Of a stretch of DNA of 64,000 nt, positions 27,882-39,952 are shown in pieces. Position numbers and translations under genes: made by a program. This DNA comes from Trichuris trichiura (taxonomy: Eukaryota; Nematoda; Enoplea; Trichinellida; Trichuridae): NCBI GenBank assembly GCA_037903355.1, contig JBAJFE010000052.1:248001-312000 (forward strand). Reading direction: 5' to 3'. Every line of letters starts with the position of its first letter. Within the stretch, counting starts at the first letter, position 1. Below the pieces are notes generated by a model, which was not told the origin of the DNA, made no database searches, and was given only the letters and a program-made list of their open reading frames with translations.

Positions 27882-29483
27882 AGTCTAATATCCCTATTAG
27901 CTAAATAGGTAGTCGGGGCGATGTACTGTAGCTAGAGTCCATATCAAGACAGATCATTAAACTGCTGCCCACGGTACACTTTACATCAATTGATTATGAG
28001 TGAAGCTCTTTAAGTTATGAACGCGGATGGGTTGCTCTTGTTGAAGTAATCGGCAGCACAATGGCAAGTCATGAGCAGCTGAGCAGGTTGACAGGTCAAA
28101 AACTTATTCTATCTAAAAAAATATTTCTGCCAAGTTATCACATTTCCAATGGAAACGTAACGCGTGCAAAGACGCCTTGGCTACATGGTCTTATGTTTAC
28201 CGCATGTCAGAACAAGCTCAGAAGCTAAGATGCGCAGTGACGGAGAAACTGGGGTAACCAATTTGGCCTGACAAAATTTCCCACTCCCATTTTAGCAATA
28301 AAACGTAATAACCTTAGCTCCTTAATAGTCTACCAACAGGCAACTGCGACTATTTTTATTAGGGCTTTCAAAGTGGAGCCAAACAATTAAAAAATCGATG
28401 CACTAAAAAGTATCATGCGATGATATGACTCTTAAAGACTGTATCAACTTAATCAAGCCTATCCAATGAAAACAACGTCAACATTTTACTCTTGTCAGGA
28501 ACTGTCTTTCAACATTGCGTAGAACAACTTCTCCTTACGGTCAACTACGCAGCTACAAGAAACTGTTGTAGGATCAATAATCCATCAGCGTCGTCACAAT
28601 TCAACCAATCTAGCACGCTTCCAGCGGTTGAACTTCTGGCGCTTTTAAAAAAAGTTTAAAAGCATACACAAGCAGAAGAAATTCTTGCGCCTGAATTGGC
28701 CGAAGATTTATGGCCAAAATTAAGTTGTTCATTTTTCCCGAAATTTCTCATTGCAGCCATTGAAAGTATTTTAACTGCCAAAAAATATCCAACCCCATCA
28801 AACCTCTGACTTAGCATTTCGACCGGCGGCAATCGAAATTTTACTCTACGAAGCTCATGTAGCCTAGTAATCTTTTCTATATCCGTCAGCGTGAAGTATC
28901 AACAATTTTCTATATCCGTAGAGTAAGTGCAGTAAGTCTCGAGCAAAAAAAGAACGGCGGTAATCCAAACTGCCGTAAGGAAAAGCGACTGGAGATTGCA
29001 ATAAAAACAAAACTGACATTCAACGCTGACCAACTACCATCCGGCCAAGCTTCTTTGCGAGCTACAGATTGACACAAAGGCTATAAGAACCTGAACAAGG
29101 AAACAAAAGCTTTAGACGGATGTGCGCACTTCGCCGCGCTGTTGCCAACTCTTTGCCGGAAGAATAATACAAAATTTTCCAGCTTCCGCAACAGTTAAAC
29201 TTTAGTGAAGCGGGAAACAACAACAGAGCAACGAGTATGCTCGAAAATCGAGCTTCTTTGGTAACAAGAGCCTGGTTTCGTAATGTTGAATATTTAAACA
29301 ACATAACAAAGAGTATACTAAAATATACTTCAAAGTAACATTTCAATGCCAAATAGTGATAAGAATGCGTTATACCTAAGCTGAAGGATTTATTTTAGCA
29401 CGTAAAGAGTAGTTAAAAAGATAAATTAATAGCTCGCAACCAAAATGGAACGTGAGGATTTGAAATAAAAACAGAAACGAATA
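27882..29483. other. No gene recognised
   Basis: A-rich DNA without a supported exon. Near 28870-28925 a 14-base block, TTTTCTATATCCGT, occurs twice, about 40 bases apart, as a local direct repeat. The open frame at 29062-29352 on the minus strand shows no recognisable domain. Confidence 0.35.
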
Positions 29484-29941
29484 TGTTCAGCGTCTTTATT
29501 ACGGTAGCTGTGTCCCGTTGGTAAGCACAAGAAAGAAAGAGAATAAAGAGTTTCCAGAGCTTGGATGGGCATGGAGCAAATGGAAACTTATAGGGACCCA
29601 CAAATCATCTGGAAAGAACAAAGGGATACAAAAATGGATGAAAATTTAAAAAAGAATAGACTAAAAAAAGAGTAGACAAGCAGCTGACAGTCGCAGAAGA
29701 AATCTCCAACAGAGAACTTTAAAATCCTCGGTTTAAACGATGGAAAATGATGCAAGAGAAATATCCCCACATAAATTACACAGATATTGACCACTAACGA
29801 CGGGTCGCGACAGACCCGAAAGCTCTGGAAATTCTTTATTCTCTTTCTTTCTTGTGCTTACCAACGGGACACAGCTACCGTAATAAAGACGCTGAACTAT
29901 GAAAACATACAGTCCCGTACTAAAACATCACATTTTCAAGA
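29484..29941. repeat. Foldback pair, family A
   Basis: An arm of about 78 bases at 29484-29562 recurs inverted at 29820-29897, with about 257 bases between them. The right arm starts at the hairpin core (CTAACGAC, GGGTC, GACCC, GAAAG at about 29795-29823) and runs outward to GCTGAACTATGAAAACATAC and the family tail. The left arm lacks most of the core. Matching open frames on opposite strands come only from the inverted arms. Confidence 0.9.
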
Positions 29942-31769
29942 AACGAATATGCTTACAAGAATGCGAACATATCTCTCTCGAAACAACAGCAATGCATTTT
30001 AAGACTTACAAAAGTTCACGATTATCAAATCAGGGTTTACAACAATTGCAAGCAGAAGATAAGCTAAAGTGTTATTTTTTCCTTAAAATTATTAAGAAAA
30101 CAGATTAAGGTGTGAAGTGCTGAAGCGACATTTGATGCTTTGCACTCTCAGTAATCATTTTCGGCTGGTAGCACTTAAAAATGAGCTTCCGTTAACTAAT
30201 GACTTTTTAACAGCTATGCCGGAGTAAAGAAGCACGTTATGCTCGTATGCAACAAAAACACAAATTACAATGGACCTTAACGTAGAGATGAGCTTTCGTT
30301 TGAAACTGTTCCCGCCGGAGGTGAAATGAATATGAGCACTGTTCATACAAAGGTAGAATGTGTTGAAAACTACTACACATTTTAACACCTAAACGAGAAG
30401 CAAGAATTCAATTAACCTCTGGAAGCTTTTGTGGAAATGAAATAGCGGTGAAACAATGCTGCACAGAAGTTTAGATAAGTTATTAGTTCGGTTGCGCAAT
30501 CCAGTTTGTCTGCCCAGGGAAATCATTAAAGCAAACGAAGCTGAGACTAAGTTATTACCAACGGACTGAGATGAAATAACCTTGCAAAGAAATCAATCCA
30601 TCGATATCTGATCGTTCTTTAGGAAGATAAATTTCAAGAAAAGCAAAGCAATGCACAGCTGTTACTCTAACCGCATGAAAACTATTGCTCGACAAAATAA
30701 AACTTACGCTTGCCGACAGCGAGCAGTGTACCGAGTTTTACCTGCTGCATGAAAGTTATACTGAAAGAAAAGCTAGTTGATATCGCATTTCTCCTTAAGG
30801 AATCTACCAGCGAATATTGGTAAATCTTCCGCATAGAAAGCAAGGTAATGAACTATAACAAAATTATGACGATTTAATGTTTCGAATAGATCACTAAAAA
30901 AGAGAAGAAATTACGACAGCTATTTAAAAAATTTTGCTTTCCACATCGCCGCAACAGCTGTAGCGAACTAGCCAAGAGGAACGCAATCACCACTGCTATA
31001 CATGCAAAAATTAATGGCTCAAACGGAAACAAGGAAGTCTTTCACGCAGAAATTAATGGCTTCAGATGAAACTACAAACTCCTAATTGAGTACATGCTAT
31101 GCATGGGGCTTCGATTCTGCGTCACAAACTACTGGTCAGCCTTTTTCGTCAATCGCTGATTCACTAAGTTCAACCGTTACGGAGCAGAAAAGCTCAAAGC
31201 AAAACCCTGAGTATCAGTGCAGCATTCTCTGTTGCATCTTCTCTATTGAAAATATTGCAAACTTGAGCACGAAACACTAGTGGATTTATTGTGCATAAAA
31301 AAAATGTTTTCAGCTACAGCAATCAATTTTAACAACTACACCTACATAAGGCCAACACTAAACATGACCATTTACGGTTGCGACGCTATTTAAAAGGAAA
31401 AAAAAATAAACGTTACACGAGTTGATAGGCCTGTGAATTACGTTTTAAAAGCAATTTCCACATAAGAGTACTTCCTCAAGTTATTGTCAAATGCCTTAAA
31501 AAATACAAAATATGGAACAATAAACGAATATGAGTGGGTAAACCACTGTAGTAGTGCAAAAAACACTTAAAAATACAAGCATTAGCATCAAACCAAAACG
31601 TAAGATTGCGAAAATCAGTTTTGTCTGCCGTATTCCAAATATAAGAAGCAAAATAACAGAATAATATGTCGAATTACTGACTTTGACCGACATCGAACTA
31701 TAACTAAACATTAAAACCGCATTGTAAGCAAATATTCGGTGCACTTCATCCGAAAAAAAATATAGTTTC
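29942..31769. other. No gene recognised
   Basis: Only short open frames without domains are present. At about 31007-31065 a block around AATTAATGGCT is repeated directly, with similar flanks on both copies. I found no exon chain. Confidence 0.35.
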
Positions 31770-31888
31770 AAGAAGCTTTGATGTCTTGGTACGGGACTAA
31801 GTTTTCATAATGAAGTGTCTTTATTATGTAAAATAAACTTTAATCTCCAGAGCTTTCAGGTCAATCGTGACCAGTCTTCAACGGTCAT
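31770..31888 (-). repeat. Degenerate solo copy, family A
   Basis: Read on the minus strand, the hairpin core is recognisable but mutated: GGTC/GACC remains paired and is followed by GAAAGCTC. It runs outward to the CATTATGAAAAC and GTCCCGTACCAAGA tail. There is no inverted partner nearby, so this is a single-arm copy. Confidence 0.75.
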
Positions 31889-32984
31889 AAAATCAAGAAG
31901 CCCCTTAATTGTTTGCATGTTCGAAGCATCAAGTGGTAAACAAATGGGCAGCAATTGAAAAGGCCACTAAATTTGAAGAAGCTGTGCGGAACGAAGCTTT
32001 TATAGACGAAATCAGCTCTTTCTGTTGCTTTTTTAAAGTTGACTGAAAGATGTCAAGCGGAGAAAAAATGTTATAGGCTAACTAATATTAGGCTTCTATA
32101 AAGCTTTTCTTCATCAACATTGGTTTTTCAGTAATGGAATTTGGAAAATCCAGAAACAAGTAATTTTTCCGTAGAATTAAGTAAAGCTGTTCGATCTTTG
32201 CTCGTTCGATCTTTCTAACGCTGAGATGTACAAGAAGACATACCTCTCCATCGCTGAGTTTGAAATTAGCACGGACGCTGCCGCGCTTTTCGTTGTAGTT
32301 TACCATCCAATTAGAATCAAATGCAAAGGTTGCATAGAGGCAGCAGTTAGGAAGAGAAGAAAAAATGACGAACCTACGTAGAAATTAAAAGTTGCTTTAT
32401 TCTAAGAGCCAAAGTCATGACCATTCGTCTGGTAAATGCATTGAAAATTGCAATGGAAGAAGCACTGCCCTCAAGCAAATCAGTAGCTTATGCTTATTCA
32501 AATTCGCCACTGCTAAAAGAGCTTGCTCATTCCTATCGCTTTTGTTGACAGATCCAACGGCTGTCATCGGCCAAGAGAATGATGTTGAAAAAATTCTCGA
32601 GACGCAAAAATGTGGAACACGACGCAAAGGTGCTCGTGCATCTGCTGCTGCTGTTGTTGCAACCCACTGTTTAATTTATTTTTCAGCCAGGCGAAACTTG
32701 CAAACTCGAAAAACCCTGAACAATTCTTGACTTGCAGCACTCTGGCGCATGCCGTCGTTTAGAAAAAACAAAAACATCTAAACTAACTACATTTGCTGTA
32801 AACTCGCACGAGACTTTCTGCAGAAAGGTTAAGTCCAAAAGTGCAATGCACAGTTCGCAAGCACGATGACTTTACAAGGCAGGCGTTCATAAGAGGCACG
32901 AAAACAAAGGTGTGCGATTGCACCTTTGCATTATTAATTACGGAAATCAATTGAAATTGTTTCTTTTTACAGTCTTTAGCCCAA
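31889..32984. other. No gene recognised
   Basis: The plus-strand open frame at 32392-32730 has 112 codons, but no domain, splice context or family resemblance. The minus frame across it is also open for 70 codons, so I do not call a gene. Confidence 0.35.
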
Positions 32985-33190
32985 ACCTTTCGGGCCGCGC
33001 GTGACCCGTCGTCAGCGGTACTAAATTAATTAATCAAATAATTGCATTAATTTTAATATCGCTGAGGACGGGTCGAGCGCGGCCCGAAAGCTACGGGATC
33101 TTATTAAAAGTTTTGAAATTTAACGGGACAAATTCCGTAAGAAACAATCATAACATCATGCCCCCGTACTAAGAAGCTACATTTTCAAAA
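32985..33190. repeat. Inverted pair of family A hairpin cores
   Basis: Two hairpin cores face each other. The one at 32985-33018 lies on the minus strand and reads CTGACGAC, GGGTC, GGCCC, GAAAGG. The one at 33062-33092 lies on the plus strand and reads CTGAGGAC, GGGTC, GGCCC, GAAAGC. The right arm continues through AACGGGACAAATTCCGTAAG to the GTACTAAGAAG tail. An AATCAATTGAAATT sequence flanks both sides at about 32945 and 33189 and may be a target duplication or shared arm sequence. Confidence 0.85.
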
Positions 33191-34540
33191 TCAATTGAAA
33201 TTAACCAAAATAGGCATACACACTTTCTTTGCACATGCGATTAAGTGCGTACCAATTCAGTATATTGAAACAGTTAATAATTTTTGCGCCTGTCAGAGCT
33301 AAGAACATGGCAGTGACGTAAATGATAACGTAGACGCGACTTGACAAAACTCGTTGTGGCAAAAAATGCTTAAGCATACAGAATTAGAAAACGGTCCCCT
33401 TTTTGACGCGGTTGACAATTGACGACTATAACAGTACAATTCGAGAGATTAACGGGACATTGCATCCGTAATAAAGACACTTAAATATGAATTCGAAGGA
33501 TTAAGCAAAATACTTGTGAAGCTAAACAAAATGCAACGTCCAGCTCAGCTAACTTCATTGCCCTTAATTTCATATGCAAAATTGATTATTCTTTAGTTCT
33601 GACAGCGGAGGACTGAATCAAGCTTGACGCTCAAAAACCACCTAACGATCCTCCATTGGGTCAACTGCTTTCGTATTCACAGGACACCCGATGGTTAGAT
33701 ATTATTAAAAATAGCTTTTAGTTATATTATAAAATGACGAGATTAAAAAGCATGTAAAAATCGGAACGTAGCAACCCAGGGAAAGTTCAACACACGTCAA
33801 CAACTGAATATGCAGGCAATTAGAAAAGCTGAGGAAAAGAAAATGAAATTATAAATAACACTTTTGCAATGGCAGTTAGTCACTGTAAGCGAACATGTAC
33901 ACTTCAACTATAGAAAACTCTTTAGAAGAGGAGAGAATCCGGCTTTACGTTTTATGGCAAGAATTTCGCAAGATGCGCCTGTACAAACGCTTTCAATGGA
34001 ATAACTCGCCTTTCTGAAAAGCTTCGCTGTCGTCAACTTTTACAACAGATTAAGTTGACGTACGAAAGGTAAACATGGACAGCTTAATTTCTCCCCGCCG
34101 AAACGAAGAAAATTTAACGGAGCGCTCTTTGCTTTCTCCGGCAGAAATATTTGTGCAAGCTCCTCTGAACATGTGCCGGATCGCATTTGAAATTGTGACA
34201 CTCGACAGATAGTCACATAAAAAACGGATAAGGTATAAAAATCAATCACTGAACACAGGAATACTGTAAGTTAAAATGTAAATTCTCATTTTCTGTACGG
34301 CACAAAATCTGATTAATGATAAGAGAAAAAGAGGAGAACGAACAACAGAACGTTCGGCATCCGAGTTGCCATATTGCCAGCTTCACTTATTTTGAGAGTG
34401 CTGACGGGACAAGTTGGGTCCCGAAAGTTCCGTTGTTTGCATTGTTCGTGCGCTCCTAACTTCTCTTTTTCTTATTCTTATCAGCAAATGGGTTTTCTGC
34501 TGCCATCGGAAAACTAAACAAGCACTTCTAACATTAATAA
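33191..34540. other. No gene; one shortened hairpin core
   Basis: At about 34397-34430 a variant core reads CTGACGGGAC, GTCCCGAAAG. It keeps a paired GGGAC/GTCCC stem but lacks the GA before it. At about 33447-33480 a fragment AACGGGACATTGCATCCGTA comes from the outer arm of family A. No coding exon was found. Confidence 0.45.
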
Positions 34541-35007
34541 AGCCGTTCTCAACCTTTTCTGCGCTAGGCCCCCCTTGGAAGGTGTCCTCAGGTGCCAGGC
34601 CCCCCCCCCATTTCCTACTGGTTGATTAATTTTTGCGTTTTTTGTATAGGAGCCAATCAGCTTTCAACGGCAACCTCCTAGGATTGGGTTAATGCAATGA
34701 TACAATGCGAATATATAGTCGTCAAATCATTTGAAAAAAGCACTTGGGGTTCTTCGAAACTAACAATGAAACAACTTCGTCGAGTCGAGTGAGAATTTAT
34801 GCCAATCCTCTATAAAGGGATGCTGCTAAGGGTTAACCAGTCCTCTATAGAGGACTGGCATAAATTTTCACCCTTCCGATCTACCTAACTACGCTTGTTC
34901 CAATAAGGCTTTTCAGCCCCCCTTGACGGCCTCCTGCCCCCCCCTCTGAAAAATTTTCGATTTCGGCCCCCCTGACACCCTCTCGGCCCACCGTTGAGAA
35001 TGGCTGC
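34541..35007. mobile_element. hAT-like non-autonomous element
   Basis: The ends AGCCGTTCTCAACC and GGTTGAGAATGGCT (right end with one mismatch) are inverted. The flanks attaataa and tttaataa look like an 8-bp target duplication with one change. The subterminal C-rich blocks (GGCCCCCC) on both sides are typical of hAT elements with ends of this type. Inside, 34797-34867 folds back on itself around TCCTCTATA. There is no transposase frame. Confidence 0.65.
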
Positions 35008-35013
35008 TTTAAT

Positions 35014-35427
35014 AAGGTTCTGAAGGTATTTAGCACAGCGGAGTTCCATAAAGTGCGCGCATTCTAGGTGAGAATAATGGTCTCAACATCACCCGCAGCT
35101 TTCTTACATCCACATTATTACTGCAGCGGTTATTAAAAAAATTCATTGACTTCACGGTTTCTCACAGGCCTAGTCTAAATCTTAGACAGGATGATTGAAA
35201 ATGAAAGAGAAAACTGAAAAACCTAAAATCCCGAATAAACATCAAGGGTTGAACAATACTAACCTGATCTAGCCATTTCTAAAAGAAATTATCAATGTTA
35301 AGCAATATGAATTTAAACTATTTGCAGTTAGATACTTTTTCTCATCTTCCATAAATGAATGCAAGGCGCTTGTATCTTTTTACCAACAAAATCATAACAT
35401 TTTTTCATAATCTATTACTCTCTTAAT
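35014..35427. other. No gene recognised
   Basis: Unique DNA between the hAT-like element and the foldback cluster. No exon or repeat was recognised. Confidence 0.4.
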
Positions 35428-35850
35428 AGATAGTAGTAGTAGTAGTAATAATAATAATACTCTTGAAAACTGGATGCTTTGTAACGGGTTGGAGTTTCAC
35501 AGTGTGTTTGATCTTCTACGGCTTTCCCCGTTCTAATCTGCTTTGGTATCTGTAATTCAGACGAAACAATTGCTCTACCAGCGGGTGGATGAGCGATTAC
35601 TAGGAAAAAATTTGAACAGCACCAATGCACTCAACTTTATTATCGGAGCTTTTGGAACGCTCCACCACCTCACTGATGACGGAACTAGAGCGTTCCGAAA
35701 GCTCCGATAATAAAGTTGAGTGCATTGGTGCTGTTCAAATTTTTTCCTAATAATCGCTCATCCACCCGCTGGTAGAGCAATTGTTTCGTCTGAATTACAG
35801 ATACCAAAGCAGATTAGAACGGGGAAAGCCGTAGAAGATCAAACACACTA

Positions 35851-35852
<2 letters not shown>
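35428..35852. repeat. Foldback element, family C
   Basis: Arms of about 170 bases (about 35499-35668 and 35684-35852) are nearly exact reverse complements. The centre holds the core CTGATGAC, GGAAC, TAGAGC, GTTCC, GAAAG at 35673-35701. Outward follow CTCCGATAATAAAG, a CATCCACCCGCTGGTAGAGC block and TTACAGATACC. The CATCCA(C/T)CCG(C/T)TGGTAG block is shared with the element at 36610-36970. The left flank has (TAG)n(TAA)n at 35428-35458, and the right arm runs straight into (AAT)n. Confidence 0.93.
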
Positions 35853-35940
<88 letters not shown>

Positions 35941-35941
35941 T
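35853..35941. repeat. (AAT)30 microsatellite
   Basis: About 30 uninterrupted AAT units sit directly at the outer end of the family C right arm. The Asn-only and Tyr-only open frames across it are artefacts of the repeat. Confidence 0.98.
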
Positions 35942-36345
35942 GGGTTCGGGTAATATGGGCGAACATCGAAAAACCGAAAGTCATAATACCGACAGTGGAA
36001 ATACCAAACGGTCGAAATGTCGAATGGTTGGAACATCGAAAGCCAAAACACCGAAAGTTACAATATGAAGGAATATTGAAATTTAGTATTGTTAGTATTA
36101 TGTCGGAATACCCAAAGTTAAAATCCTGAAAGTCATATAATGACTTTCGGTATTTTGGCTTTCAATATTCTGACCATTGGACATTTCGACCGTCCGGTAT
36201 TTCCGCTATCAGTATTATGAGATCCGCTATTTCAACCATTCGGCCTCTTAACTTTCGATGTTCTGACCATCCTACATTTTGACCATTCGGTGTTCCAACT
36301 TTCGGTTTTAGGAGCTCCGCCGAAAATATAACGTAGCTGTATCTA
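35942..36345. repeat. Folded-back degenerate minisatellite
   Basis: The left half is made of loose 13-16 base units resembling AAYACCGAAAGTYAT. The right half holds the complement, resembling ACTTTCGGTATTNTGACC. The two halves meet in a perfect palindrome, GAAAGTCATATAATGACTTTC, at about 36130-36150. No unit is exactly repeated, so the array is old. It sits between two other foldback elements. Confidence 0.85.
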
Positions 36346-36609
36346 TGCACTAATAAACCAAACGACTTGTACTAACCCTGTCTCTATGTTGGTGGCTTAG
36401 TTGGACAGTCCAGAATCAAACCAGCAATATCTTTTGAGGTGCTACAAAACCAGAGGCATCAAGTAAATTTCCTCTTCTCTATAAGTTAATGTGAGCAAAC
36501 AGCCTCAGTTGACTGACCGCGCCTGAAAACTGATTATAATGGCTAATCTTTAAAGCACCTGGCATGAATTTCGAAAGACAGGATGTCTTTTAACAGGCTT
36601 GAATAGTTT

Positions 36610-36970
36610 CATAGTAGATCTTCAGATTCACGGGTTTGGCCTGTTGGATGTACCTGTAAGTAAACTTCAAAATGCCCTACCAACGGATGGATGAGCAAAT
36701 TGTAAGAGAAAATACAGAACAATTTGTATACCGTACGTTTCGGAACTGCTCGTGTTCCGTCGTCAGCAGTGTTGGGGAGGTCAGCAGCAGTGTTGGGGAG
36801 CTCCCCAACACTGCTGACGACGGAACACGAGCAGTTCCGAAACGTACGGTATACAAATTGTTCTGTATTTTCTCTTACAAGTTGGTCATCCATCCGTTGG
36901 TAGGGCATTTTGAAGTTTACTTACAGATACATCCAACAGGCCAAACCCGTGAATCTGAAGATCTACTATG
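36610..36970. repeat. Foldback element, family B
   Basis: Two arms of about 170 bases are almost exact reverse complements around a centre made of GTTGGGGAG units. Each arm carries the core CTGACGAC, GGAAC, 7-base loop, GTTCC, GAAACG (plus copy about 36812-36843, minus copy about 36733-36770). Beyond it come CATCCATCCGTTGGTAGGGC and TTACAGATACATCC, then an ATGAAAC end. Nearly identical 99-codon open frames on the two strands come from the symmetry. A diverged single arm is at 40850-40945. Confidence 0.95.
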
Positions 36971-38446
36971 AAACCTGGCATGAAATTCAAAATGTTGCGC
37001 ACTTGCGCGCAAGTATTTGTTTACGCGCAGCTTCGCGTTGAACGTAGGCACAGTGATAAGGGACAATTATCGCCCTATTTTTCATTTTCTACGACGATGC
37101 GAGATGACGAGCAGAAGTGCAAATCAAGTTATGCTCAATTAAACCGGAAGTACAACAATACCTCGCACATTTAAACTGGTGAAGTTACTATACATGAACA
37201 AGTCGGTTAAGATAGCGTAAATATTAATTTACAAACTAACAAGTTAACTTGAAGCACAAATAACACTTGGTTAGACTATGCATCCTTAGTGCTAATCCAT
37301 TCAACTTCACGCAACTCAAGAGCAATTCACAACTTACCGATTGGCCTAACATTTGAAGCAAGGAACCCTATCGCACCACAAAACAATTGCAAAAGAGTTG
37401 AACTTCAAACACTTTTGATTGAATTCAAGAATAGGATGGTGAATGGGCAAAATGCGCCCAGTTTGATTTCTGGTTGAGACTTTCGTTGCAAACATTAGAT
37501 AAGGTTCACGATAAGTTCAATTTGACTTCAGCAAAGTGAAGTCCACAATCTGTTTACTGTACTATGAATAATCATTTCGATAAAAGACTTCTATCTGACA
37601 AGATTTATCAGCCGGTGGTGTCGCACTGTTCGAGAAAAAGGTTCACTACAAAGAGATTCAAGGTTATCTTGCTGGGAAAATGAGAAATTAGAATTCTTCG
37701 CATGGCATGTTCATCTACAGCGGAGTTTAAAGACCTGAAAGACCTCAATTTTACAAGGCCGTTGGAAAAAAAACTATTGCTGATAACTAATAGCTGATAA
37801 CATATTAATAACGACCTGGTGAGTCGGCACTCGTGAGAAAGGAACAGGAATGCAAAAACAGCCCTGTTGCTTCCTGTTAGATACAACTTGAAACCAGGCT
37901 ATACAACGCACGAAATGAACATGGTGGAACAGGCGAGATAAGAACAACCTACTGCCGACGTGAAAAAGACAACGCATGCATTACTAAAATAGGGATAGCA
38001 TAAGTATACACTTACCTAAACTGTTTTTACCTTACGCATAGTAACAAGCATGTCAGCGCGCACAAAGGAACAGATTTAGAAATTGGTAGTCATAGTGCCT
38101 GTATTAGACGGGATTCATTTCAATTTGTGCGATGAATTCTTGCAGAAGCTTGCTGATAAAGCCCAGGGCAACATCCATAAACTAGCGGCAAAGCAAAAAT
38201 TCTGGAAATCATAAACATACATATAACTCTGAAATGCCGACGCCATTTGCGTGCCACCGGGAGAACCAGGGCAGAAAGGTCGCTCATAAGCATATTGACC
38301 ACAGCAATGACGTAATTCTTCGGTGGTGCGGGAGGAACAACGCAACTTTCAACGTTTCTACCAAAGTATGTAAATACACCCGCTATTTTCAGCAAAAGCC
38401 AATTTAAGGAGTTGTTTCACCCATTAACAGGGTCTTGTGAGAACTA
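36971..38446. other. No gene firmly recognised
   Basis: Open frames are short. On the minus strand around 38200-38395 two overlapping frames look somewhat protein-like, one with a CVVPPAPPKN segment and one with an HCCGQY...PFCPGSPGG segment, but I could not build exons with consistent phases. Confidence 0.3.
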
Positions 38447-38643
38447 GCCCCAGCGTCATACTGTAACTTTGCTGGCCATCCTGTTCTGCTCTTCCCTAAG
38501 CCTAAACCTGGACATTAGGCGTACGTTTTGACTTAGGCTTAGGTAAGGGCAGAAAAGGATAGACGGCTTGCCCACCAATAAAGGCAAAAGAGGATGGCTG
38601 CATACTTTACAAAAAGGAACCTGCGTTTCTCAGACGCTGGGGC
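38447..38643. repeat. MITE-like repeat, copy 2
   Basis: This element has the clearest ends of its family: GCCCCAGCGTC at 38447 and its exact complement ending at 38643. Inside are the inverted blocks CCTAAGCCTAAAC and GACTTAGGCTTAGG and the GCCATCCTGTTCTGC block with its inverse. It matches 4017-4213 in the opposite orientation. No open frame is present. Confidence 0.7.
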
Positions 38644-39952
38644 GCATAACCGACAAGTCCAAGGATTTCAATTTCGACGGCGCATTGAACAGTGTACTTT
38701 AACCAACAAACGACCGCGCGTATATTTTGTAATGACCTTCAGACCATTGACGGCAGGAATTCTCTAACGGTAAATCTGCTTTGGCAACTGGAACGTTTCT
38801 CACAATGGCTAGTTGAAGCTTGATACAGGAAAAAGCCATTCGAACCGTTATGGTATGCAAAATCTCAAGTGACAAATACCGAAAAAAGGTCTACCCGAGC
38901 AACCAGAAGGACATCAAGTGATACGAAATTGCTAACGTTATAGACATCTTATGCTTTAATAGTGCAGAATAAATTGTTACACTGAAATGCACAAAAATTA
39001 TATGAAACTTTCGCGACAACATAATGTTTCGTCGTCAGCATGTGAATAACAATGACAGTACTTTTTCTAGTAGGCGGGTAATAAAGGTTGCGGTAAATCT
39101 AAGGGAGGGTTCCATGAGTTTAAATGAGCAATGCGTTATTTGATCAGAACGTACCTGCTTAGCAAACAACTACCATTATTATTATTTATGCTGATGACCG
39201 GGCGAGTCGTTATCCCAAGCGCATTGTCTTTATTTTTATGCTGAAGCGCTTGCTATGTCATTAGGTAAGAAAACTAATTAGTTTTCATCAACCAGCTTAA
39301 TCGGAAGAACGGAGCAGGCTTACCTCGAACAACCAAGAATGTAACAACATTGAAAACCAGCATGTTCGCCTGAATACATTCAAACGTGAGCAAAAACACC
39401 GAGACCATTTCCGCTTAGCAGAGCATTGTGTTTTCTTGGTTCCGCTGAAATGGAAAGGTATGAGAAGCAGTCAACCATGACTATAGCGAAATAACATAAG
39501 ACGTACTGAAAAATATTTGTCTTTTTGACTAGTCTACATTCAAGCTTTCCCAACCAGAGCCAAAGTTTTAAAAAGTTTACTGATACAATTCTGCTCATTC
39601 TGAACTTTCTAAAAACCATCAAACCGGAGAGGAGTTCCAAGTAATTACCGTGGGACCAAATGGGATTAACAGCACCAGAAGCCATCGCATCGCAGTAACG
39701 GAGACGGTTAGTAAATGGCACAACGTCACAGCAGTGGCCATAGTGAGATCAAAAATGTTTCTACATTCAATGGCGCAACGGCTGCTCGGAAGGAAAAAAA
39801 AAGCTCGACGGAAATTCGTAAGAAATATTCCTTTAAACTACAACGTAACAGCACAAAAGAATACGCACGTCAAAAATAACAGCTCGATTACAGTAATCAG
39901 TGAATCTCAAAGGTGCGAGTCTGAAGATCGTATTGAATCGTAGATGCTTGAT
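38644..39952. other. No gene firmly recognised
   Basis: A minus-strand frame at 39380-39721 has 113 codons and Cys-rich stretches (HCCDVVPFTN, LRYC). A possible donor GTAATT lies near 39648. I could not link it to other exons. It may belong to the gene whose last exons lie at 39953-40260, but transcription runs the wrong way for it to precede them. Confidence 0.3.

Noticed and set aside
35850..36068. Poly-Asn and poly-Tyr open frames
   Set aside because: They arise from the AAT microsatellite and have no start context of their own.
36609..36971. Two matching 99-codon frames on opposite strands
   Set aside because: They result from the inverted arms of one foldback element and include the hairpin core.
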